DNA from: an uncultured Clostridia bacterium
Lineage (GTDB): Bacteria > Bacillota > Clostridia > Oscillospirales > Ruminococcaceae
Reading direction: 5' to 3'
Length of the DNA: 5,265 nucleotides
NCBI GenBank assembly: GCA_945867255.1
Contig: CAMBHV010000122.1
Span: forward strand, 1-5,265
This document shows positions 1 through 5,265 of the stretch, in pieces. How positions within the stretch are numbered: position 1 is the stretch's first letter; every line of letters starts with the position of its first letter. The notes under the pieces were generated by a model. That model saw only the letters and a list, made by a program, of their open reading frames with translations. It ran no database searches and was not told where the DNA came from. The translations under genes were made by a program, and so were the position numbers.

Positions 1-206
1 TTATTTCTTGTGTTTTCCTGGCCTTTGGGTTGGGGATATGTTTGTTGGTCCTTATTCTGGCATGGGCGCGCCGTCCAGCTGCCTTGGCACCGGGCCATCT
101 TCTTGGACAGCACACGATACAACGGCATGCCGGTAAAGGCATTGCCTTTTTTGACCGGATACGGTACAATGGGCTACGATGTGAAAAGAACGGATGTGGA
201 GAGTAT
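1..206 (+). other. Unassigned left edge, possible 3' end of an upstream gene
   Basis: No gene can be assigned with confidence. Two forward frames stay open from the left edge. The frame shared with the downstream radical SAM gene encodes a membrane-span-like stretch at about bases 12-68 (residues such as FLAFGLGICLLVLILAW, then ARR) and has no stop before that gene. The other frame ends in a TGA at 208-210, giving an ATGA overlap with the radical SAM start at 207, the same junction type seen twice further right in this window. The third forward frame stops at 139-141. The hydrophobic stretch suggests the tail of a membrane protein, while the ATGA junction suggests the alternative frame. The two cannot both be right without a frameshift. 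The reverse strand shows nothing convincing. Confidence 0.3.
143..180 (+). promoter_or_regulatory. Weak candidate promoter upstream of the radical SAM gene
   Basis: Two overlapping sigma-A-like pairings are visible: TTGCCT (143-148) with TACAAT (165-170) at a 16-base spacer, and TTGACC (151-156) with TACGAT (175-180) at an 18-base spacer. Either would place a start site about 20-35 bases before the radical SAM start codon. Each box has mismatches, and the region may also be the coding tail of an upstream gene, so this is only suggestive. Confidence 0.3.
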
Positions 207-2075
207 ATGATGAATGAGACGCTGAAGGCTGCCCTGGCGCATGTGCAGAAGCCGGGGCGTTACACGGGTGGGGAACCCGGTTGCGTATATAAGGATAAAC
301 ATGATGTTAGGCTTCGGTTTGCCTTTTGTTTTCCGGATACCTATGAAGTGGGTATGTCTTTTCTTGGTATGAAGATCTTGTATGAGATTTTGAATGATCG
401 CCCCGAATTCTGGTGCGAACGCGTTTTCATGCCCTGGGTAGATATGAAAGCCGAGATGGAACAGCGCGGTATCCCGCTGTATGCGCTGGAAAGTAAGGAT
501 CCATTGGATCAGTTCGATGTGGTAGGATTTACGCTTCAATATGAATTGTCCTACACCAATATCCTTGCCATGCTGCAGCTTGGCGGAATTCCTCTTTTGG
601 CCAGCCAGCGAGGTGAAGATGCGCCTTTTATCGTGGCGGGTGGGCCATGCGCCTGTAACGCAGAGCCGCTGGCAGATTTTTTTGATCTATTCATGTTGGG
701 TGAGGGCGAGATTCAGCTGCCTGATGTGTGTGACACCATCCTGGAGGGGCGCAGGCAGGGGCTTTCCAAGCACGATATCCTGGTAAAACTGGCGCAGATC
801 CCGGGTGTTTATGTGCCTTCGTTGTACGAAGTAAGTTATCTGCCCGATGGGCGGGTGGAAAAAGTGACGCCGCACTGTGGGGCGCCGGCTGTTGTAACAA
901 AGGCTATTCTTCAGGATATGAATGCGCAGCCGCTTCCGCGCAACTTTGTGGTGCCCATGATTGGCGCAGTGCACGACCGTGCCCAAATCGAAGTGCTGCG
1001 TGGGTGTGTGCGTGGGTGCCGTTTTTGCCAGGCAGGCTTTTTGTACAGGCCCATGCGTCAGCGGGATGCCGGCATGCTAAGCCAGGCCGGCAGAGTGCTG
1101 TGCGAAAACACAGGCTATGATGAAATCTCCCTGACAAGTCTTTCCACCAGCGATCATGGCCAGCTGGAAGAATTGCTGGACGATATGCTGGAATGGACCG
1201 GAAAAGAACACGTCAGCATGTCTCTTCCCAGTTTGCGTATTGATAATTTTTCGCAATCACTGGTGGAAAAAACTTCCAGGGTTCGCAAAAGCGGCCTTAC
1301 TTTTGCACCCGAAGCGGGTACACAACGCCTGCGGGATGTAATCAACAAAAATGTCACCATGCAGGAGATCGAAAAGACCTGCACGCTGGCTTTTGACGCC
1401 GGCTATACTTCCGTGAAACTCTATTTTATGATGGGCCTTCCCACAGAGACTATGGAGGATATCGAGGGGATTGCTCAAACGGCGCAGCGTGTGGTGGAAC
1501 TGTTTTATCAAAACCCAAATCGTCCCAGGGGAAAAAGCGTGCAGGTTTCCATCAGTGTGGCATGCTTTGTACCAAAGCCGCACACGCCATTTGAATTTGT
1601 GCCGCAGGATACCCAGGAAGCCCTGCGTGAAAAACAACAGCATCTTTTGCACAGTGTAAAAAGCAAAAAAATCAGCGTAAGTTATCACGACAGCCGCACC
1701 AGTTTTCTGGAGGCAGTGTTTGCCAAAGGAGACAGACGCCTTGGTGCTGTTCTGCTGGAGGCGTTTCGCCGCGGATGCTATTTTGACAGCTGGGAAGAAG
1801 AATTCCATTTTGACACTTGGATGCAGGTGTTTCATGACATGGGGGTGGACCCCGCGTTTTATGCGAACCGGGCATTACCGTTCGATGAAACATTGCCGTG
1901 GGACCATTTGGATTACGGCGTCACAAAACAGTATCTGATCCGAGAATATGAAAAGGCGATGCAGGCGCGCACCACGCAGCCATGCAACCGTTCCTGCGCC
2001 GGGTGTGGCGCAAACCAACTGCTGGGGAGGGCTTGTTTTGACTACCGTTCGGATCTGGTTCACCAAAACGGGTGA
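207..2075 (+). CDS. Uncharacterised radical SAM protein, TIGR03960-type
   Basis: A 622-residue protein whose length and layout match the TIGR03960 radical SAM family (COG1032-like); reaction and substrate are not known to me. Residues about 30-180 resemble a B12-binding-like alpha/beta domain (GGPCAC near 145-150, LGEGE near 164-168), but I see no DxHxxG cobalamin motif. The radical SAM core follows: C267, C271 and C274 form the CxxxCxxC site that ligates the 4Fe-4S cluster and S-adenosylmethionine; LTFAPEAGTQRLR (364-376) and KLYFMMGLPTET (404-415) are typical core strands. The C-terminus carries C593, C597, C600 and C610, a possible second cluster site. ATG codons stand at 207 and 210; GGAG at 198-201 serves both (gaps 5 and 8 bases), so the start may be one residue shorter. 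Upstream in-frame starts at 30 and beyond would add about 59 residues including a membrane-like segment absent from the family as I know it. Its 3' end overlaps the DUF2344 gene by 38 bases, suggesting coupled translation and joint function. Confidence 0.9.
   Translation: MMNETLKAALAHVQKPGRYTGGEPGCVYKDKHDVRLRFAFCFPDTYEVGMSFLGMKILYEILNDRPEFWCERVFMPWVDMKAEMEQRGIPLYALESKDPLDQFDVVGFTLQYELSYTNILAMLQLGGIPLLASQRGEDAPFIVAGGPCACNAEPLADFFDLFMLGEGEIQLPDVCDTILEGRRQGLSKHDILVKLAQIPGVYVPSLYEVSYLPDGRVEKVTPHCGAPAVVTKAILQDMNAQPLPRNFVVPMIGAVHDRAQIEVLRGCVRGCRFCQAGFLYRPMRQRDAGMLSQAGRVLCENTGYDEISLTSLSTSDHGQLEELLDDMLEWTGKEHVSMSLPSLRIDNFSQSLVEKTSRVRKSGLTFAPEAGTQRLRDVINKNVTMQEIEKTCTLAFDAGYTSVKLYFMMGLPTETMEDIEGIAQTAQRVVELFYQNPNRPRGKSVQVSISVACFVPKPHTPFEFVPQDTQEALREKQQHLLHSVKSKKISVSYHDSRTSFLEAVFAKGDRRLGAVLLEAFRRGCYFDSWEEEFHFDTWMQVFHDMGVDPAFYANRALPFDETLPWDHLDYGVTKQYLIREYEKAMQARTTQPCNRSCAGCGANQLLGRACFDYRSDLVHQNG
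2024..2030 (+). promoter_or_regulatory. Shine-Dalgarno GGGGAGG that fixes a TTG start
   Basis: GGGGAGG lies inside the 3' end of the radical SAM gene, with its last base 7 bases before the TTG at 2038. It is among the strongest ribosome binding sites in the window and decides the start of the DUF2344 gene. The ATG at 1948 in the same frame has no comparable site and would add 30 residues upstream of the conserved domain start. Confidence 0.8.
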
Positions 2076-2697
2076 AGCGGCATATATTTCTTTGCTGGAC
2101 CTTCAGCGTGTGATGCAACGCGCGTTGAAGCGGTCTCGCTTACCGGTATGGTATACTCAGGGCTTTAATCCGCATATCTATATGACATTTGCCGCCCCGC
2201 TTGCCCTTGGTCAGGAGAGCTTAGTGGAATCTCTGGATTGTAAGATGGACCCAGTACCCGAAGATTGGCAGCAGGCGCGGCAGGCATTGCAGGATTGTCT
2301 TCCGAAAGGAATTTGTGCCACAAAACTGGAACCGGCGGGGATGGACCCTTCCTGTATTGCCAGTGCCGAATATGAACTGCAGTATGGCGTAAATATGGCA
2401 CATGCAGTTTTGCATGCTGTGCAGAGTTACAATTCTACTGCACAGGCGCTTGTGGAAAAGAAGGGTAAAAAAGGAAAGGTAAAGCAAATTGACCTTAAGC
2501 AGTATGTGCCTTCCTTAATAGCCGAACAGCAACAAGCAGGGCTTGTTGTTCCTCTGACGCTTCCGGCTGGTAATACCCTCACGGTGAACCCGGCTTTACT
2601 TTTAGAATACCTTGAGAAAACAACAGGTTTGCCGGCCAGTGCAGCCCGCGTATTGCGTGTGGCACTGAAAACACCGGATGGAGAAAATTTCTGCTGA
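2038..2697 (+). CDS. DUF2344 / TIGR03936 radical SAM-linked protein
   Basis: A 219-residue protein of the family known as radical SAM-linked protein (DUF2344, TIGR03936). In other bacteria the domain is encoded beside, or fused to, TIGR03960 radical SAM proteins; its function is unknown to me. The N-terminus carries the family signature: VRIWFTKTGEAAYISLLDLQ (4-23), RALKRSRLPVWYTQGFNPH (28-46) and FAAPLALGQES (51-61). The latter half is less conserved, with a lysine-rich stretch (KKGKKGKVK, 141-149) that could touch nucleic acid, which is speculation. No membrane span or signal peptide is seen. The start is a TTG behind GGGGAGG; it places the conserved VRIWF strand right at the N-terminus, as in relatives. 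The 38-base overlap with the radical SAM gene argues for co-translation. In many Clostridia the pair is followed by rng-rplU-rpmA; here rplS follows. No terminator is visible after the stop, and the rplS promoter begins seven bases later. Confidence 0.87.
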   Translation: MTTVRIWFTKTGEAAYISLLDLQRVMQRALKRSRLPVWYTQGFNPHIYMTFAAPLALGQESLVESLDCKMDPVPEDWQQARQALQDCLPKGICATKLEPAGMDPSCIASAEYELQYGVNMAHAVLHAVQSYNSTAQALVEKKGKKGKVKQIDLKQYVPSLIAEQQQAGLVVPLTLPAGNTLTVNPALLLEYLEKTTGLPASAARVLRVALKTPDGENFC

Positions 2698-2703
2698 TTT
2701 TCC

Positions 2704-2732
2704 TTGCATTGTCGTGCCTTTTGTGGTATTAT
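2704..2732 (+). promoter_or_regulatory. Sigma-A promoter with extended -10 for rplS
   Basis: The -35 box is TTGCAT (2704-2709) and the -10 box is TATTAT (2727-2732), with an ideal 17-base spacer. TG at 2724-2725 followed by one base forms an extended -10. It starts seven bases after the DUF2344 stop. The predicted transcription start is near 2739-2740, giving a leader of about 109 nt before rplS. Such strength fits an abundant ribosomal protein. Confidence 0.8.
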
Positions 2733-2738
2733 ATTCTA

Positions 2739-2847
2739 GCGTTATGCCGCTGTGCCAACAGCGGGGTTAATGTATATCATTAAACGGACAGTCCTCTGCC
2801 GGCGCTTCCGGGTATGAATGTCTCTCAAAACATGGAGGAAAACAAAA
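2739..2847 (+). promoter_or_regulatory. Structured rplS leader, candidate L19 autoregulatory leader
   Basis: The untranslated leader holds two perfect hairpins: CCGCTGT (2747-2753) with ACAGCGG (2758-2764) around a GCCA loop, and TTAATG (2767-2772) with CATTAA (2778-2783) around a five-base loop. Further on, GGACA (2786-2790) can pair with TGTCT (2819-2823), enclosing a small CCGG/CCGG stem (2799-2802 with 2808-2811). As an alternative, TCCTCT (2792-2797) can pair with GGAGGA (2834-2839), which is the rplS Shine-Dalgarno. There is no U-run, so control would act on translation rather than termination. An L19 leader family is described in Firmicutes, where the ribosomal protein is thought to bind its own mRNA; whether this leader fits that model needs a covariance search. 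The Shine-Dalgarno GGAGG (2834-2838) is 9 bases from the ATG. Confidence 0.6.
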
Positions 2848-3189
2848 ATGGACGCAATGAAACTGATGACCGAAGGCATGCTGAAAGAGAATAAGCCCGT
2901 GTTCAATGTGGGCGACACCGTGCGCGTATCCGTTCGCATCAAGGAAGGTGACCGCGAGCGTATCCAGGCTTTTGAAGGCACCGTGATTGCCAAGCGTCAC
3001 GGCGGCATTCAGGAGACGTTCACCGTTCGTCGTTCTTCCTACGGCGTAGGTGTGGAACGTGTGTTCCCCGTGAACTCTCCGTTCGTAGAAAAAGTGGAAG
3101 TGGTGCGCAAAGGTAAAGTGCGCCGCGCCAAACTGTTCTATCTGCGCAACCGTACGGGCAAGGCTGCCAAGGTCAAAGAGCAGCTGTAA
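2848..3189 (+). CDS. rplS: 50S ribosomal protein L19
   Basis: A 113-residue L19 (bL19), the normal length for the family. It sits at the interface of the large and small ribosomal subunits and contributes to intersubunit contacts. Family hallmarks are PVFNVGDTVRVSVRIKEGD (17-35), RIQAFEGTVIAKRHGGI (38-54), FTVRRSSYGVGVERVFP (58-74) and the basic tail KVRRAKLFYLRNRTGKAAK (90-108). The start at 2848 is chosen because GGAGG at 2834-2838 lies 9 bases upstream. An ATG ten codons earlier (2818) would lie in the leader upstream of that site and adds residues unlike L19. The gene has its own promoter, a structured leader and an intrinsic terminator, so it can be a monocistronic highly expressed unit. 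Confidence 0.98.
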   Translation: MDAMKLMTEGMLKENKPVFNVGDTVRVSVRIKEGDRERIQAFEGTVIAKRHGGIQETFTVRRSSYGVGVERVFPVNSPFVEKVEVVRKGKVRRAKLFYLRNRTGKAAKVKEQL

Positions 3190-3206
3190 TTTGTGGCTAT
3201 CGAAAG

Positions 3207-3237
3207 AAAGGGAGAATGGTTGCATTCTCCCTTTTTT
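3207..3237 (+). terminator. Intrinsic terminator after rplS
   Basis: A perfect nine-base-pair stem, GGGAGAATG (3210-3218) with CATTCTCCC (3223-3231), closes a GTTG loop and is followed by six T (3232-3237). Three A before the stem (3207-3209) can pair with the first T residues. It lies 17 bases after the rplS stop and only 31 bases before the lepB start, so it separates a highly expressed gene from genes needed at low level. Confidence 0.93.
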
Positions 3238-3268
3238 CCGTATTTTGCCGGAAGGGAGATGGGGCGAA

Positions 3269-3808
3269 ATGGGCGCAGCACGCAGGGCACGTAACCCGGA
3301 GTGGTTTGAATGGTATGATGCTGCAGTATTTGGCCTTGCCGCGATTGTACTGTGCTTTACGTTTGTGGTACGCATTGTTACAGTGGATGGCCACTCCATG
3401 GAGCCTACTTTATATTCCGGCCAGCGTGTGGCAGTGCAAAGTGCGTTTTACAAGCCGGAATTTGGGGATGTCGTTGTGGTGGATTCCTATTCCCGTTATG
3501 GAGACATGCTGGTGAAACGCGTGATTGGCGTAGGGGGCGATGTGATCAACATCGATTTCGAGGCAGGCATCGTGTATCGCAATGGCGAAGCATTGGATGA
3601 ATCTTATACTCTTACTCCTACCACGCTTTCTTACGATATTCAGTTCCCTCTCACGGTTCCACAAGGATGTGTATTTCTGCTGGGTGACAATCGAAACGGT
3701 TCCAAAGACAGCCGTTCCAGTGAGATAGGCTGCATTGATGAACGAGATCTTCTCGGAAAAGTCCTGTGGCGCCTGACGCCACTTTCACAGATGGGAAAGG
3801 TATCATGA
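3269..3808 (+). CDS. lepB: Type I signal peptidase
   Basis: A 179-residue signal peptidase I of the short Gram-positive (SipS-like) type. It removes signal peptides from exported proteins at the outer face of the cytoplasmic membrane. One N-terminal membrane span (about residues 17-36, AAVFGLAAIVLCFTFVVRIV) follows a basic cytosolic segment. The catalytic dyad is visible: Ser43 in GHSMEPTL (41-48) and Lys83 in MLVKRVIGVGGD (80-91). The C-terminal family box GDNRNGSKDSR is at 139-149. The large insertions of proteobacterial LepB are absent. The ATG at 3269 is preceded by AAGGGAG (3252-3258), ten bases away. An in-frame TTG at 3191 would read through the terminator hairpin and is not credible. 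The gene overlaps rbgA by four bases (ATGA). Several sip paralogues are common in Firmicutes, so this may not be the only signal peptidase in the genome. Confidence 0.96.
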   Translation: MGAARRARNPEWFEWYDAAVFGLAAIVLCFTFVVRIVTVDGHSMEPTLYSGQRVAVQSAFYKPEFGDVVVVDSYSRYGDMLVKRVIGVGGDVINIDFEAGIVYRNGEALDESYTLTPTTLSYDIQFPLTVPQGCVFLLGDNRNGSKDSRSSEIGCIDERDLLGKVLWRLTPLSQMGKVS

Positions 3809-4677
3809 GTGAAAATATCAATCACAGGCAGATTCAGTGGTTCCCGGGCCACATGGCACGTACTCTGCGCCTGATTTCTGAAAACCGAAAAAATGTGGAT
3901 GTTGTTCTGCAGCTTTTGGATGCGCGCATCCCGCGCTCCAGCCTGAATCCGGAACTGGAAAAAGCTACACAGGGTAAGCCTCATCTGTATTTGCTGAACA
4001 AGGCAGATCTCGCAGATGAAGCCATCACCGCGCGTTGGAAGGCATATTTTAAATCTCAGGGCGCTGGATGCATTGCGCTTTCCAGTAAGCAGCGCATGGG
4101 TATGCAAAGCGTAAAGGTGGCCATTGCTGCTGAACTTTCTCAGCTTTTGGAAAAGCGTGCTCAGCGTGGCATGGCAGGCGCGCGTACCCGCGTAATGGTG
4201 GTAGGCATCCCGAATGTGGGAAAATCTACTTTTATCAACAGTTTTACAGGCACCTCACGTGCGAAGGCAGCGGATAAACCAGGTGTCACGCGTGGTAAGC
4301 AGTGGGTGAGCGCCGGGGAGTATGACTTGTTGGACATGCCCGGCGTATTGTGGAAAAAATTCGAATCAGACGAAGTGGCCGCCAACCTTGCGTTTATCGG
4401 TGCTATCCGTGATGAGATATTAGACATCGAAACACTTGCCATGAACCTGTTGGCGCAATTGCAGCGGGCTTATCCGCAACGGTTGGCCGAGCGGTATCGC
4501 CTGAGCGAGGAAGATCTTGCACAGGATGCATACGAGCTTTTGCACATTGTGGGAAGAAAACGCGGTATGCTCATAAGTGGCGGCGCGGTGAATACCGAGC
4601 GTGCGGCCATTATGCTGGTGGATGAGTTCCGTGCCAGCAAGCTGGGGCGCGTTTCATTGGAGAGGCCGGAAGAATGA
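3805..4677 (+). CDS. rbgA: Ribosome biogenesis GTPase RbgA (YlqF)
   Basis: A 290-residue circularly permuted GTPase, close in size to Bacillus subtilis RbgA. It acts in late assembly of the 50S subunit, where the family promotes maturation of a precursor particle before L16 and other late proteins join. Motif order is permuted as expected: G4 NKAD (65-68), G5 SSK (93-95), G1 P-loop GIPNVGKS (134-141), G2 around GVTR (160-163) and G3 DMPG (177-180). The N-terminal WFPGHM (12-17) carries His16, matching the catalytic histidine proposed for these GTPases that lack the usual glutamine. The C-terminal helical domain (about 195-290) is the RNA-binding part and ends normally. The start overlaps the lepB stop as ATGA, with GGGAAAGG (3793-3800) inside lepB as ribosome binding site. 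Its stop overlaps the rnhB start the same way. Linkage with rplS fits a ribosome-related locus. Confidence 0.97.
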   Translation: MSENINHRQIQWFPGHMARTLRLISENRKNVDVVLQLLDARIPRSSLNPELEKATQGKPHLYLLNKADLADEAITARWKAYFKSQGAGCIALSSKQRMGMQSVKVAIAAELSQLLEKRAQRGMAGARTRVMVVGIPNVGKSTFINSFTGTSRAKAADKPGVTRGKQWVSAGEYDLLDMPGVLWKKFESDEVAANLAFIGAIRDEILDIETLAMNLLAQLQRAYPQRLAERYRLSEEDLAQDAYELLHIVGRKRGMLISGGAVNTERAAIMLVDEFRASKLGRVSLERPEE

Positions 4678-5265
4678 TAAATGAGGCGCTATTTGCATAT
4701 GATGAAGCAATACGCACAGAGTACGGTGTGCTGTGTGGTGTGGATGAAGCGGGCCGTGGCCCTTTATGTGGGCCTGTATGTGCCGGCGCAGTGATTTTGC
4801 GGCCAGGTGATAGGATAGAAGGCGTGAACGACTCCAAAAAGATTTCAGAGAAAAAACGCGAGGCGTTATATGACCTGATTTGTCAGCGGGCGCTTTGCTG
4901 GAATGTAGCCATGGTTGGGCCGGAAGTAATAGATGACATCAATATTCTGAATGCCACGATGCTGGCCATGCAGCAGGCAGTGCAGGGCCTTGCGTTGCGC
5001 CCGGGCCTTGTTCTGGTGGATGGGAACCGATGCCCGAAGCTGGAAGTGCCTGTTCAGAGCATAGTAAAAGGAGATGCCTCCAGCGCCAGCATTGCAGCAG
5101 CCTCCATTCTTGCAAAAGTAACAAGAGATCGCTACATGAAACAATTGGCGCAGCAATATCCGCAATATGAATTGGACGCGCACAAAGGGTATCCTACCAA
5201 GCGGCATTATGAATTGCTGGATCAATATGGGGTTCAGCCATTTTACCGGAAGAGCTTTCTGAAAA
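4674..5265 (+). CDS. rnhB: Ribonuclease HII, 3' end beyond the window
   Basis: The first 197 residues of RNase HII, which cuts the RNA strand of RNA-DNA hybrids and nicks 5' to single ribonucleotides in DNA to begin ribonucleotide excision repair. The acidic active site is complete: Asp24 and Glu25 in GVDEAGRGP (22-30), Asp116 in LVDGN (114-118) and Asp134 in IVKGDA (130-135). The GRG motif (27-29) and Tyr173 in HKGYPTKRH (170-178), used by the family to recognise the RNA-DNA junction, are present. DSKKIS (53-58) is another family mark. The ATG at 4674 overlaps the rbgA stop by four bases; GAGG at 4662-4665 is 8 bases upstream. No stop occurs before the right edge; the protein already has near full length, so only a short tail should be missing. 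The alignment begins close to residue 1, without the long N-terminal extension of some Firmicutes RNase HII. Confidence 0.96.
   Translation, partial: MINEALFAYDEAIRTEYGVLCGVDEAGRGPLCGPVCAGAVILRPGDRIEGVNDSKKISEKKREALYDLICQRALCWNVAMVGPEVIDDINILNATMLAMQQAVQGLALRPGLVLVDGNRCPKLEVPVQSIVKGDASSASIAAASILAKVTRDRYMKQLAQQYPQYELDAHKGYPTKRHYELLDQYGVQPFYRKSFLK

Noticed and set aside
30..206. N-terminal extension of the radical SAM gene by 59 residues from an in-frame ATG at 30
   Set aside because: The family begins near the KPGRY segment reached directly from 207; GGAG at 198-201 supports 207/210, and the extension has no recognisable domain.
999..1018. Short direct repeat CGTGGGTG at 999-1006 and 1011-1018
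   Set aside because: It simply encodes the two RGC units of the radical SAM cysteine motif.
1665..1671. Run of seven A that could be a slippage site
   Set aside because: The frame continues intact with conserved protein on both sides, and no stimulatory structure or alternative product is evident.
1257..1835. Reverse-strand open frame of 192 codons inside the radical SAM gene
   Set aside because: It lies opposite a well-supported conserved gene and has no recognisable motif; it looks like a coding shadow.
2530..2548. Perfect 8-base inverted repeat CAACAAGC/GCTTGTTG with a three-base loop inside the DUF2344 gene
   Set aside because: It encodes ordinary QQQAGLV residues and is not followed by a T-run; most likely chance.
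2818..2847. Alternative rplS start ten codons upstream
   Set aside because: The best Shine-Dalgarno lies downstream of that ATG, and the extra residues do not resemble L19.
3191..3268. In-frame TTG start for lepB at 3191
   Set aside because: It would translate the terminator hairpin, has no ribosome binding site, and makes the protein longer than its family norm.
2767..3399. Reverse-strand open frame of 210 codons across rplS and the lepB start
   Set aside because: It crosses the rplS leader, rplS itself and the terminator, has histidine-rich low-information sequence and no plausible function.

Overview
The window looks like chromosomal housekeeping DNA from a Gram-positive anaerobe of the class Clostridia, perhaps an Oscillospirales relative. 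The grounds are these: the uncharacterised radical SAM protein (TIGR03960 type) and its partner domain (DUF2344/TIGR03936 type) are two adjacent genes; the order rplS-lepB-rbgA-rnhB is a familiar Firmicutes arrangement; the signal peptidase is the short single-span type; and the ribosome binding sites are strong and purine-rich. Base composition is roughly balanced. The taxonomic placement is inference. All genes are on the + strand, and I see no mobile element, CRISPR array, tRNA or rRNA.

Left part (1-2697). The first 206 bases have no clear gene. Two forward frames are open to the left edge, and one of them carries a membrane-span-like stretch. Then comes a complete 622-residue radical SAM protein with a canonical CxxxCxxC motif and a second, C-terminal CxxxCxxC-type cysteine group. 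It overlaps by 38 bases a 219-residue DUF2344 protein that most probably starts at a TTG behind a very strong Shine-Dalgarno. The biochemical role of this pair is not known to me, and it is the best candidate in the window for an undescribed system.

Middle part (2698-3268). A strong sigma-A-type promoter with an extended -10 lies just after the DUF2344 gene. It drives rplS (ribosomal protein L19) through a leader of about 109 nt that has two perfect hairpins and a segment able to pair with the rplS Shine-Dalgarno, the layout expected of an autoregulatory L19 leader. rplS is followed by a textbook intrinsic terminator.

Right part (3269-5265). lepB (type I signal peptidase), rbgA/ylqF (circularly permuted GTPase of 50S assembly) and rnhB (RNase HII, cut by the right edge) are joined by two ATGA 4-base overlaps and form a tight translationally coupled unit. 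L19 and RbgA are both 50S-subunit factors, so the locus combines ribosome production with protein export and genome maintenance. How lepB-rbgA-rnhB is transcribed past the rplS terminator is not obvious; read-through is the simplest explanation.
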